Source: Streptomyces sp. CB02959
GTDB taxonomy: Bacteria; Actinomycetota; Actinomycetes; Streptomycetales; Streptomycetaceae
Length of the DNA: 64,000 nucleotides
Assembly (NCBI RefSeq): GCF_002803155.1
Contig: NZ_NNBP01000003.1
Coordinates: forward strand, 1-64,000
Direction of reading: 5' to 3'
Below the pieces are notes generated by a model, which made no database searches, had not been told where the DNA came from, and saw only the letters and a list, made by a program, of their open reading frames with translations. Shown piece by piece: positions 7,263 through 15,582 of the stretch. Made by a program: the position numbers and the translations under genes. Position 1 is the first letter of the stretch; each line of letters opens with the position of its first letter.

Positions 7263-9224
7263 ATGGGTGTTGACGGGCGGGACGAGCGGCGCGGCGAAAG
7301 CGCGGGACGCCCGTCGGAGCAGGTGCCGGAGCAGACCGGGCCGCTGGGGGCGACGCCGCCGGCCGGCGGCCTGGCGGGCACCGGGCCCAGCGTGCCGGCG
7401 CAGCGTCGGCACTCCCGGCGGCGGGAGCAGCCGTCCGGCGCCGAGGAGGAGCCGGCGGGCGCGGGACAGGAGGCGCATCTGCCGCCGTCCGACGCCGAGT
7501 TGGTGGCCGCGATGCGGGCCGGCGACGACAGTGCCTACGAGGAGCTGTACCGCCGGCACGCCGAGGCGGTGCGCCGGTACGCCCGTAGCTGCTGCCGGGA
7601 CATCCACACCGCCGAGGACCTGACCGGTGAGGTGTTCGCGCGCACCCTGCAGGCGGTGCGCGGCGGCGCGGGGCCGGATTCGGCGGTGCGCGCCTATCTG
7701 CTGACGACCGTCCGGCGGGTCGCCGCGGCCTGGGCGAAGACCGCCCGGCGGGAGCAGCTGGTCGAGGACTTCGCGGTGTTCTCGGTGTCGGCGGCCGGCT
7801 CGTCCCTGGACCACGACACCCGGGACCTGGGCGCGGACGTGCGGGCGATGCACGAGGCCGAGCAGACCATGGCGGTGCAGGCGTTCCGCAGCCTGCCGGA
7901 GCGCTATCAGACGGTGCTGTGGCACACCACCGTCGAGGACGAGTCGCCGAGCGAGGTCGCGCCGCTGCTCGGGCTGACCGCCAACGCCACCGCCGTCCTG
8001 GCGCACCGCGCCCGGGAAGGGCTCAAGCAGGCGTATCTGCAGGCGCATGTGAGCCAGTCGCTGACCGCGGGCGGCGACTGCGCGCGCTACGCCGACCGGC
8101 TCGGCGCGTACGCCCGGGGCGGGCTGCGGATGCGGGCCGAGCGGGGGCTGCGCAAGCACCTGGACGAGTGCGCCCGGTGCCGCGGGGCGGCGCTGGAGGT
8201 CGCGGACGTCAACCAGCGGATCGGGGCGGTGCTGCCGGTCGCGGTCATCGGCTGGTTCGCGGCCGGGTACGCCGTCAAGGGTGCCGCCGCGGTGGCCGGG
8301 GTCGCCGGGGCCGGGGCGGCGGCGGGTGCCGGGGTGGCCGCGGCCGCCGCGGGGTCCGGTTCCGGCGCGGCGGGCGGCTCCGGCGGGGCGGCCGTGGGCG
8401 AGGGGCTGGCCGCTCCGGTGAAGGTCGGCATCGCGGCCGGGCTGGTGGTCGCCGCGGGCGCGGCGCTGGCGTTCGCGCTGACCGGGTCGCCGGCACCGCA
8501 GCCGCGGGCGCAACCGCAGCGTCCGGCGCCGGCCGTGCCCGCCCCGCCGCCGTCGCACACCCCGCGGCCGCCGGTGAGCGCACCGGGGGCGAAGCCGACC
8601 CCGGCTCCCCCGTCGGCGCCCACCCCCACACCACCCGAGCCCACACCGACGCCGACCCCGACGCCACCTCCCACACCCACGCCCACACCCACGCCCACCC
8701 CGACGCCGCCGGAGCCGACGCCCACGCCCACCCCGACGCCGACGCCGACGCCGACCCCGCCGCCCACCCCCACCCCGCCGTCCCCGCCGCCGACGCCGTA
8801 CGAGGTCGACGCGCTGGAGTACGACTTCGCGGGTGACGGCACCAAGCCGGAGGTCCGCACCTTCGACAGCAGCTGGATGTGGAAGCGGAAGCAGCCGAGC
8901 ATCGGCGGGACGGCCTACCCCCATGGGGTGAGCGTGCACGCCTCGTCCTCGGTGGTCATCGACCTCAACCGGCAGTGCACGGCCTACGACGCGGTGGCCG
9001 GCGTGGACGACCTCAGCCTGGGGCTGGGCGCGCTGCGCTTCTCCGTGTACGCGGACGGGGTCCGGCTGTGGCGGTCGGCGGTCGTGCACGGTGGGGGGCC
9101 CGCGGTGCCGGTGCACGTCCCGTTGGCGGGCCGGAAGACGCTGCGCCTGGTGGTCGAGCCGGAGAGCGCGGGCGACCTGGTGGCGCTGGGGGACTGGGCG
9201 CGGTCGCAGATCAGTTGCCGGTGA
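7263..9224 (+). CDS. ECF sigma factor fused to zinc anti-sigma motif, membrane helices and NPCBM domain
   Basis: Unusual 653-residue membrane-anchored sigma factor. The order is: a disordered leader (1-75); sigma region 2 (about 85-135; YEELYRRHAEAVRRYARS); sigma region 4 (about 205-262; PERYQTVLWHTTVEDESPSE); a zinc anti-sigma-like segment with H299-x3-C303-x2-C306; hydrophobic helices at about 322-340 and 386-405; a Pro-Thr repeat linker (about 430-515); and a C-terminal domain of about 130 residues resembling NPCBM (WKRKQPSIGG, HASSSVVIDL, FSVYADGVRLW). The second helix would put the linker and NPCBM domain outside the cell. I infer that sugar or wall-fragment binding outside controls the sigma domains inside. 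GGGAG precedes the ATG at 7263; a GTG at 7236 is an alternative. The gene lies between atrA and a convergent asparagine-synthetase homologue. Confidence 0.85.
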   Translation: MGVDGRDERRGESAGRPSEQVPEQTGPLGATPPAGGLAGTGPSVPAQRRHSRRREQPSGAEEEPAGAGQEAHLPPSDAELVAAMRAGDDSAYEELYRRHAEAVRRYARSCCRDIHTAEDLTGEVFARTLQAVRGGAGPDSAVRAYLLTTVRRVAAAWAKTARREQLVEDFAVFSVSAAGSSLDHDTRDLGADVRAMHEAEQTMAVQAFRSLPERYQTVLWHTTVEDESPSEVAPLLGLTANATAVLAHRAREGLKQAYLQAHVSQSLTAGGDCARYADRLGAYARGGLRMRAERGLRKHLDECARCRGAALEVADVNQRIGAVLPVAVIGWFAAGYAVKGAAAVAGVAGAGAAAGAGVAAAAAGSGSGAAGGSGGAAVGEGLAAPVKVGIAAGLVVAAGAALAFALTGSPAPQPRAQPQRPAPAVPAPPPSHTPRPPVSAPGAKPTPAPPSAPTPTPPEPTPTPTPTPPPTPTPTPTPTPTPPEPTPTPTPTPTPTPTPPPTPTPPSPPPTPYEVDALEYDFAGDGTKPEVRTFDSSWMWKRKQPSIGGTAYPHGVSVHASSSVVIDLNRQCTAYDAVAGVDDLSLGLGALRFSVYADGVRLWRSAVVHGGGPAVPVHVPLAGRKTLRLVVEPESAGDLVALGDWARSQISCR

Positions 9225-9679
9225 GCGGGGCGCGGGGGCGGCTCGGGGCGGGGGCGGCTCGCCGCTGGAGTGATGGTGGGCGGCGGGCCGGAAGCGCGGC
9301 GGCGATGAAGCCGCGGCGGTGTCGGTAGGGAACGCTGGGGCTCCGTCAGGCAGTGGGTTCTTCAGGGCCCGGGTTCTTCCGGCCCGGGTTCTTCCGGCCC
9401 GGGTTCTTCCGGCCCGGGTTCTTCGGGTGGTGGCTTTCTCGGGAACTGGCTTCGCCGGACGCGCTTTCCCGCTGCGTGGGGCCGCCTCGGTGGGATGTCC
9501 GCATGGACGCCCGCGTGCGCCACGTTCCTCCGGCGTGCGGGGGTTCCGGTGCGCCGTGGGTCGCGCCGTTCTGCCGGGCGCACCGGGCGGCGGCCGTGCG
9601 CCGAACGGCCGCCCCGCGGCGGGGAAGCGGCGGCGGGACCGTCCGCCGTCGGGCCCGGCGACGCTCGGCCCCCGACGCC
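9225..9679. other. Convergent intergenic region with 15-bp tandem repeats
   Basis: The 455 nt between two convergent stop codons have no supported gene. The notable element is a run of 15-bp repeats at 9355-9427. One reverse frame through it reads EEPGP pentapeptides, but it has no ribosome binding site and I do not call it a gene. Confidence 0.6.
9355..9427. repeat. 15-bp tandem repeat, about four and a half copies
   Basis: Perfect units GGGTTCTTCCGGCCC start at 9371, 9386 and 9401. An imperfect 16-nt unit precedes them at 9355 and a partial unit follows from 9416 to 9427. Each junction creates a CCCGGG palindrome. It lies between convergent genes, so slippage is tolerated; it might also act in transcription termination. 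Confidence 0.85.
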
Positions 9680-11755
9680 TCAGGAGAGCCGTGCGCGGGG
9701 CACCACGCCCCCGGCGAGCGCCCGTTGCCGCGGGGCCTCCGCGCCCGTCCAGCACGAGCCGCGGCGGGCCAGCAGACGGCGCAACCACAGCTCCGTGGAG
9801 ACCAGTTCGGCCAGGCCGTCCAGGGGCAGCGGGGCGCCCTCGGCCGCCGCGCGGAGCGCCGTGCGGACCACCCGCGCCTCGATCAGGCCGGCGTCGGCGA
9901 GCAGCGGCGCGTCGAAGAGGTGGAGCAGCCGGCCGACCGCGGCGCGCAGGCCGGCGCGGACCGCGGCGGTGTGGGTGTGCTGCGCGGCGGCGCCCCAGCC
10001 GGGCGGCAGGTCCCGTACGCCCGCGCCGGCCAGGACCGAGCGCAGGACGGCCGCCCGGGCGCCGGGCTGCACCCGGAGGGTGTCCGGCAGGGCGCGGCAG
10101 GCGAGCACCACCTGGTTGTCGAGGAAGGGGGCGTGCAGCCGCTGGTTGCGGACCTCGGCGGCCTGCTCGAAGACCCGGTGGTCGGCGGCCTGGCGGGCCA
10201 GGGCGGCGCGGGCCCGCCGTTCGCCGGGGCGGCCGGCGGCGGGCGAGCGCAACGCCGCGTCCCCGAGGCGAACCGATACTTCGGCCAGCGCCTCACCCGT
10301 GAGCCAACGTGCCGCGGGCCCCGGGCGGCACCAGGCGAGCGCGGCCAGTGAGGCGTCCACCGCACCGCCGGCCACCGGCTCGTCGGCGAACTGCCGCTCC
10401 ATCAGGCGGCGCGCGGCCTCGGCGATCCCGGTGGCGTAGGGGGTGCGGGCGAGCTTCCGGGCGGCGCGGTAGACGGTGAACGGGACCAGGACGGAGTGTG
10501 CGGACGGGCCGTCGGCCCTGGCCAGCGCGGTGACCGGGCGCAGCAGGTGGCGCCGGCGGCGGTCCATGAGGAGGTCGGCGAGTCGGGCCGGGTGGGCGTC
10601 GAGGACCTGGCGGGCGCCGTTGCCGACGAAGTGGTCGGCGCCGCCGGACAGCAGCCGCCTGCGGTTTCGGCCGGCGACGGTCAGCGCGGGTCCGGGCTCG
10701 TCCGTGAGCGGGAGGGCGTCCAGGTCGGTGTACGGGAGGGCCTCGTCGCCGGCCGCGACGACGACGTGGTGCAGCCGGGGGTTCTCGGCGATCCCGCGGG
10801 CGCGCTCCAGTTCCGCCTCGTGCTGGGCCTGGCCGCCATGGGTGGCGAGGTCGTTGAAGGTGACGGCCAGCAGGCGCTCGCCGTGGCCGTTGATCCGTCC
10901 GGGCTGCCCGGGGAGGCCGGCGGCCAGGAGGGCGAGCGTTCCGGACGCGCTGCCTCCGGAGAGGTCGGCGCCGATGCCGGGGGCCGGGCCGCCGCGCGCC
11001 GCGCGCCGCTCCGCGGGGCCCATGCCGGGCACCGGGCCGGGGTCGAGCCGGTCGAGCCGGTCCGGGTCGGGGGCGAAGCGGGGGGCCGCCAGCCGGGCCC
11101 GGACGGCCTCCACCAGGGCCTCGCGGACGCCGTCCACGGCTTGTTCCGGGGCGAGTTGGGGGGCGGCGACGGCCAGGGACGTGGGCGGCTCGTAGGAGGC
11201 GATCTCGCTGCTGCCGGTGCGCAGCACCAGGGCGTGGCCGGGCGGGATCCGGCGGACGCCGTCGTACGGGGTGCCGGCGCCCAGCGCCTCGGGGGCGTCC
11301 GGACAGGCCAGCAGCGCGGCCAGGTGGCCGACGTCGAGGCCGGCCTCGACGAGGTCGGCGAGCGGCAGGGCGGCGGTGGCGTACGCGGTGCCGCCGGCCC
11401 ACTTGGTGTGGAAGACGGGACGGGCGCCGGCCAGGTCTCCGGTGACGGTGATCCGGCGTCCCACCTGGACGACGGCGGTGTAGCTGCCCGGCCAGGCGGT
11501 GAGGTGGCGCAGGGCGCCGCCGCGGGCGGCGAACAGGCCCACCTTGAGTTGGTCGTCGGTGGCACCGCAGACCCCGAAGACGGCGAGCCGGGTCTCCGGG
11601 TCGGCCTCGACGACGCGCACCTCATGGGGCCGCCAGTCGCCCACCGCCCAGAGGGGGTCGGGGTCGCCCCACAGGAGTTGGGCGCCCACGGGCAGCAGCG
11701 TCCGGCACTCCCTGTTGGCGGTCGCGGCACTGCTCCACCCCACCAGCCAGCGCAT
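9680..11755 (-). CDS. Asparagine-synthetase-like protein lacking key catalytic residues
   Basis: A 691-residue homologue of class B asparagine synthetases and lasso-peptide cyclases. An N-terminal Ntn-like half (about 1-200; VTGDLAGARPVFHT, AYATAALPLADLV) is joined to a C-terminal synthetase half. The glutaminase nucleophile Cys2 is absent (the protein begins MRWLVG). The ATP-pyrophosphatase loop, normally SGGxDS, reads SGGSAS at 266-271, so its conserved Asp is Ala. The downstream region LHAPFLDNQVVLACRALP keeps the family pattern. The ATG at 11755 has GGAGG upstream. No lasso precursor, RRE or protease gene is nearby. From memory it is conserved at this locus in streptomycetes. Asparagine synthesis is unlikely; the function is unknown. 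Confidence 0.8.
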   Translation of the reverse strand: MRWLVGWSSAATANRECRTLLPVGAQLLWGDPDPLWAVGDWRPHEVRVVEADPETRLAVFGVCGATDDQLKVGLFAARGGALRHLTAWPGSYTAVVQVGRRITVTGDLAGARPVFHTKWAGGTAYATAALPLADLVEAGLDVGHLAALLACPDAPEALGAGTPYDGVRRIPPGHALVLRTGSSEIASYEPPTSLAVAAPQLAPEQAVDGVREALVEAVRARLAAPRFAPDPDRLDRLDPGPVPGMGPAERRAARGGPAPGIGADLSGGSASGTLALLAAGLPGQPGRINGHGERLLAVTFNDLATHGGQAQHEAELERARGIAENPRLHHVVVAAGDEALPYTDLDALPLTDEPGPALTVAGRNRRRLLSGGADHFVGNGARQVLDAHPARLADLLMDRRRRHLLRPVTALARADGPSAHSVLVPFTVYRAARKLARTPYATGIAEAARRLMERQFADEPVAGGAVDASLAALAWCRPGPAARWLTGEALAEVSVRLGDAALRSPAAGRPGERRARAALARQAADHRVFEQAAEVRNQRLHAPFLDNQVVLACRALPDTLRVQPGARAAVLRSVLAGAGVRDLPPGWGAAAQHTHTAAVRAGLRAAVGRLLHLFDAPLLADAGLIEARVVRTALRAAAEGAPLPLDGLAELVSTELWLRRLLARRGSCWTGAEAPRQRALAGGVVPRARLS

Positions 11756-12468
11756 CGCCGCCTCCACCCGATCCCCGTCCGCCGGGGTGGCCGGCGACCG
11801 CCCCGTACAGCGGATTCCCCAGCTGTCGTGCGGTCCATGCTGCCATGGCGGTGGCCTGCGGGAGGTGCTGGAGGAGGCCCCGGATATCGGTGGGCGGCGG
11901 GTGCGGCGGCCCACCGTGGGGAGGCGGCGCGGGGGCGGCGCGGTGCCCTTGGTGGTGGACGGGGTGCGCGGCGACGGCCCCGGGTGACCCCCCGTGTGGC
12001 CCCCGGGACAGCCGACGGCGTGAAAGCATCACCCGTCGCTTTTCGGCCAAAGTCCGTACCGTGCAATCGAGTTGACGCCTGGACGTCGCCCCGTACGCGG
12101 TGCCGTTGCGGCGCGGTGGCCGAACGTCGCCCGGTCCCCGCGACGGTCCGGGAAGCGGGCTGCGCCTCCCGGACCGGACCGCCACCCGCGGGGAATGAGG
12201 TGGCGGTGTCCCCCAGCCCACTGGATCCAGTGCAGCGGGCCGACCCACGCAGAACTCATCGAAGCGTGGGGGCCGTTGAGGAGCCAGCGCGCACGCACGG
12301 GCGCATGGGCACACGTACCCGGAGCACATGCCAATTCCCGCACCCCCGTTTGAACACGAATCTCGCCATCCAGGACACCGACCCTTAACGGTAGGGATCC
12401 GGCGAACTACTCTGGGTGGACGCATGCCCCGGGGTACGGGGCGGCTGTCGCTGTGTCGAGGGGTGCGC
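11756..12468. other. 713-nt divergent intergenic region
   Basis: This separates the divergent asparagine-synthetase-like and sporulation-regulator genes. An open frame enters it from the right (ATG at 12328, in frame with the regulator), but its third codon positions are not GC-biased before about 12421, so it is probably untranslated or only occasionally used. A promoter-like TTAACG-N17-TACTCT lies at 12385-12413. Nothing else is supported. Confidence 0.6.
12385..12413 (+). promoter_or_regulatory. Candidate promoter of the sporulation-associated regulator
   Basis: TTAACG (12385-12390) and TACTCT (12408-12413) are 17 nt apart, predicting a start near 12420 and a leader of about 48 nt with GAGG before the ATG at 12469. 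The -35 contains a TTA that would be a rare leucine codon if the upstream ATG at 12328 were used. Confidence 0.5.
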
Positions 12469-13917
12469 ATGTCCAGGGATACACGCGGGCCGAACGAAAA
12501 GCTCGGCACCGTTCTCGCCCTCGCGGGGATCAGCAATGCCGGACTGGCACGCCGGGTCAACGACCTCGGTGCGCAACGCGGCCTGACGCTTCGCTACGAC
12601 AAGACGTCCGTGGCCCGTTGGGTCTCCAAGGGCATGGTGCCCCAAGGCGCCGCGCCCCATCTGATCGCGTCGGCGATCGGCAGCAAGCTCGGGCGGCCGG
12701 TACCGCTGCACGAGATCGGGCTGGCCGACGCGGATCCGGCGCCCGAAGTGGGGCTCGCCTTCCCTCGCGACGTGGGTGCGGCGGTGCGTTCGGCGACCGA
12801 GTTGTACCGTCTCGATCTCGCCGGCCGGCGGGGCGGGGGCGGCGGCATCTGGCAGAGTCTGGCCGGATCCTTCGCCGTCAGCGCGTACGCGACTCCCGCC
12901 TCCCGCTGGCTGATATCGCCGGCGGACAGTTCGGTGGCGCGGGAGGCAGCCGAGGCGCGGGACAAGGACGCCGCGGCCGCCGGTGACGCGGGGGCGCCGC
13001 AGCACGTCGGCCACAGCGACGTCACCAAGCTGCGCGAGGCGGCCGAGGACGCCCGGCGCTGGGACTCCAAGTACGGCGGCGGCGACTGGCGCTCGTCCAT
13101 GGTGCCGGAGTGCCTCCGGGTGGACGCGGCACCGCTGCTGCTCGCCTCGTACAGCGACGAGGTGGGGCGCGCGCTCTTCGGGGCGACGTCCGAACTCACC
13201 CGCCTGGCGGGCTGGATGGCCTTCGACACCGGCCAGCAGGAGGCCGCCCAGCGGTACTACATCCAGGCGCTGCGGCTGGCCCGGGCCGCCGCCGACGTCC
13301 CCCTGGGCGGGTACGTGCTCGCGTCGATGTCCCTCCAGGCGACCTACCGCGGGTTCGCCGACGAGGGCGTCGACCTGGCCCAGGCCGCCCTGGAGCGCAA
13401 CCGCGGACTGGCCACCGCCCGCACCATGAGCTTCTTCCGCCTGGTGGAGGCGCGGGCCCAGGCCAAGGCCGGGGAGGCGCGCGCCTGCGAGGTGGCGCTG
13501 AAGGCGTCCGAGGGCTGGCTGGAGCGGTCCCGCAGCGGCGATCCGGACCCGTCCTGGCTGGACTTCTACTCGTACGAGCGCTTCGCCGCCGACGCCGCCG
13601 AGTGCTACCGGGACCTGCGGCTGCCCCGCCAGGTGCGCCGCTTCACCGAGCAGGCGCTGTCCCGGCCCACGGAGGAGTTCGTCCGGTCGCACGGGCTGCG
13701 CCTCGTGGTGTCGGCCGTCGCCGAACTGGAGTCCGGCAATCTGGACGCGGCCTGCGCCGCCGGCACCCGTGCCGTCGAGGTCGCGGGCCGGATCTCCTCC
13801 GCCCGCACCACCGAGTACGTCCGCGATCTCCTGCACCGCCTGGAGCCGTACGGGGACGAGCCGCGCGTGGTCGAACTCCGCGAGCGGGCCCGGCCGTTGC
13901 TGGCGGCCCCGGCGTAG
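12469..13917 (+). CDS. Sporulation-associated regulator, NsdA/orf1590-type
   Basis: Cytoplasmic 482-residue protein of the NsdA-like family of Streptomyces developmental regulators. The N-terminus has a helix-turn-helix-like stretch (about 10-50; [19 protein letters not shown] and [15 protein letters not shown]). The C-terminal half (about 210-480) is all-helical and TPR-like ([42 protein letters not shown]). The ATG at 12469 is chosen for GAGGGG upstream and for coding-like GC bias beginning nearby. An in-frame ATG at 12328 gives a frame of exactly 1590 nt, the length behind the name of S. griseus orf1590, which I recall makes two proteins. Synteny points to the SCO4114 group, a paralogue of NsdA (SCO5582). 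The binding partner is unknown. Confidence 0.82.
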   Translation: MSRDTRGPNEKLGTVLALAGISNAGLARRVNDLGAQRGLTLRYDKTSVARWVSKGMVPQGAAPHLIASAIGSKLGRPVPLHEIGLADADPAPEVGLAFPRDVGAAVRSATELYRLDLAGRRGGGGGIWQSLAGSFAVSAYATPASRWLISPADSSVAREAAEARDKDAAAAGDAGAPQHVGHSDVTKLREAAEDARRWDSKYGGGDWRSSMVPECLRVDAAPLLLASYSDEVGRALFGATSELTRLAGWMAFDTGQQEAAQRYYIQALRLARAAADVPLGGYVLASMSLQATYRGFADEGVDLAQAALERNRGLATARTMSFFRLVEARAQAKAGEARACEVALKASEGWLERSRSGDPDPSWLDFYSYERFAADAAECYRDLRLPRQVRRFTEQALSRPTEEFVRSHGLRLVVSAVAELESGNLDAACAAGTRAVEVAGRISSARTTEYVRDLLHRLEPYGDEPRVVELRERARPLLAAPA

Positions 13918-14039
13918 GGCGGGTGGCACGGGCGGAGCAGCGGGGCGGGCGGTGACGGGCCGGCGGACCGGCCGTCGAGGGCACCTCGCCGGCGGATCGT
14001 CGCCGCAGGTCAGACAGGTCACTGCGGATTGTCGGTGCC

Positions 14040-14077
14040 GCGCGTCATGATGGACTACGTCGTCGGCGATGACGCGC
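14040..14077. other. Inverted repeat between regulator and lhgO
   Basis: GCGCGTCAT (14040-14048) and ATGACGCGC (14069-14077) are perfect 9-bp arms around a 20-nt loop. They lie in the 209-nt gap before lhgO. It may be a terminator, a 5' UTR stem or an operator. Confidence 0.4.
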
Positions 14078-14126
14078 GGGCCCGCGGCGACGAGCGGGTC
14101 GGCGGTCATGCGGTTGGGGAGGTGCA

Positions 14127-15374
14127 GTGGCGGCGTACGACTGCGACGTGCTGGTGATCGGTGCCGGGATCGTGGGGCTCTCCACGGCCCGGGCCCTCAC
14201 CCGCGCCGCGCCCGGCATACGCGTCGTGGTGCTGGAGAAGGAGCCCGGTGCGGCCCGCCACCAGACCGGGCGCAACAGCGGTGTGATCCACAGCGGCATC
14301 TACTACCCGCCGGGCTCGCTGAAGGCCCGTTTCGCCCTCCAGGGGTCGGCGGAGATGGTCGGGTTCTGTACCGCACACGACATCCCGCACGAGGTCACCG
14401 GCAAGCTGATCGTCGCCACCGACCGCAGCGAGCTGCCCCGGCTGCACGGCCTCATCCAGCGCGGCCGCGAGCACGGCCTGCCGGTGCGGGAGCTGGGTCC
14501 CGCCCAGATCGCCGAGTACGAGCCCGAGGTGCGCGGGCTGGCCGCCATCCACGTGGGCTCGACCGGGATCTGCGACTTCGGCGCGGTGGCCCGGCAGCTG
14601 GCCCGGCTCGCCCAGGAGGACGGCGCCCGGGTGGTCCTCGGCGAGGAGGTCACCACGATCTCCCGCCGTCCGGGCCGGGTCGCGGTCCGCACGGCCGGCG
14701 GCACGGTCTACCGCGCCCGCGCCCTGGTCAACTGCGCCGGGCTGCACTGCGACCGGATCGCGCGGCTGGCGGGCGACGCCCCGGGCATGCGGATCGTCCC
14801 GTTTCGCGGCGAGTACTACACGCTCGCCCCGGAGCGCGCCGCCCTGGTCCGCGGCCTGGTCTACCCGGTCCCCGACCCGGCCTTCCCGTTCCTCGGCGTC
14901 CACCTCACCCGCGGCATCGACGGCTCCGTCCACATCGGGCCGAACGCCGTCCCCGCGCTGGCCCGCGAGGGCTACGACTGGCGCACCGTGCGTCCCGCCG
15001 AGCTCGCCGGGACGCTCGCCTTCCCCGGCTCCTGGCGGATAGCCCGCCGCCACTGGCGCTACGGCGCGGGCGAACTCCAGCGCTCGCTGTCCCGCCGCGC
15101 CTTCACGGACGCGGTCCGCCGGCTGCTGCCCGACGCCCGGGAGGAGGACCTGCTGCCCTCCCCGGCCGGTGTCCGGGCGCAGGCCGTCCTCCCCGACGGC
15201 ACCCTCGTCGACGACTTCCTCTTCGCCGAGTCCCCCGGCATGATCCACGTCCTCAACGCCCCGTCCCCGGCCGCCACCGCCTCCCTGCCGATCGGCCGGG
15301 AGGTGGCCCGGCGGGTGACCCGGCTCCTGGGGATCCCGACCCGGGAGGTGGGGGACGAGCGCCTCGCGGGCTGA
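14127..15374 (+). CDS. lhgO: L-2-hydroxyglutarate oxidase
   Basis: FAD-dependent oxidoreductase of 415 residues of the DAO fold that oxidises L-2-hydroxyglutarate to 2-oxoglutarate. The FAD dinucleotide motif VIGAGIVGLSTARALT is at residues 9-24, followed by a stretch characteristic of LhgO, RHQTGRNSGVIHSGIYYPPG. Near the C-terminus comes HVLNAPSPAATASLPIG, the FAD-closing segment. Length is typical. The GTG at 14127 has GGGGAGG upstream. It follows the sporulation-type regulator by 209 nt and precedes trmB by 208 nt, probably as its own unit. L-2-hydroxyglutarate arises from lysine degradation or side reactions of dehydrogenases. Confidence 0.88.
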   Translation: MAAYDCDVLVIGAGIVGLSTARALTRAAPGIRVVVLEKEPGAARHQTGRNSGVIHSGIYYPPGSLKARFALQGSAEMVGFCTAHDIPHEVTGKLIVATDRSELPRLHGLIQRGREHGLPVRELGPAQIAEYEPEVRGLAAIHVGSTGICDFGAVARQLARLAQEDGARVVLGEEVTTISRRPGRVAVRTAGGTVYRARALVNCAGLHCDRIARLAGDAPGMRIVPFRGEYYTLAPERAALVRGLVYPVPDPAFPFLGVHLTRGIDGSVHIGPNAVPALAREGYDWRTVRPAELAGTLAFPGSWRIARRHWRYGAGELQRSLSRRAFTDAVRRLLPDAREEDLLPSPAGVRAQAVLPDGTLVDDFLFAESPGMIHVLNAPSPAATASLPIGREVARRVTRLLGIPTREVGDERLAG

Positions 15375-15567
15375 GCTGAGGGGCGCCGGCGGGTGAGCCC
15401 GGCGGCGCGGTCCGGGCAGGGTCCGGGCAGGGTCCGGTCGGATCTGCGGACCTGCCGGATCTGCCGGACCTCCCCCGTCACGTCGCTGACCTGCGGCTCC
15501 GTTGGCCGGCGGGGCGCCGGCCGGTGCGGGCCGTCGGCGACGGTCCGGTCCGCGGCGGCGCCATCCG

Positions 15568-15573
15568 TAGAAT
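15568..15573 (+). promoter_or_regulatory. -10 box of a leaderless trmB message
   Basis: TAGAAT at 15568-15573 places transcription initiation about 15580, 0-3 nt before the GTG at 15583. No Shine-Dalgarno sequence precedes the GTG. Confidence 0.5.
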
Positions 15574-15582
15574 CGACACACT

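Noticed and set aside
9362..9583. Minus-strand frame with EEPGP pentapeptide repeats
   Set aside because: The repeats follow from the 15-bp DNA repeat. There is no ribosome site, promoter or conserved start.
6117..9788. A very long minus-strand frame opposite atrA and the sigma-fusion gene
   Set aside because: The translation is Arg/Pro/Gly-rich without any domain and mirrors the codon bias of the plus-strand genes.
9680..11755. Lasso-peptide biosynthetic cluster
   Set aside because: Only a degenerate cyclase-like protein is present. No precursor, RRE, leader peptidase or exporter lies beside it.
12328..12468. N-terminal extension of the sporulation regulator as the default start
   Set aside because: The third-position GC bias is absent and the proposed promoter lies inside it. 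It is kept as an alternative in the findings.
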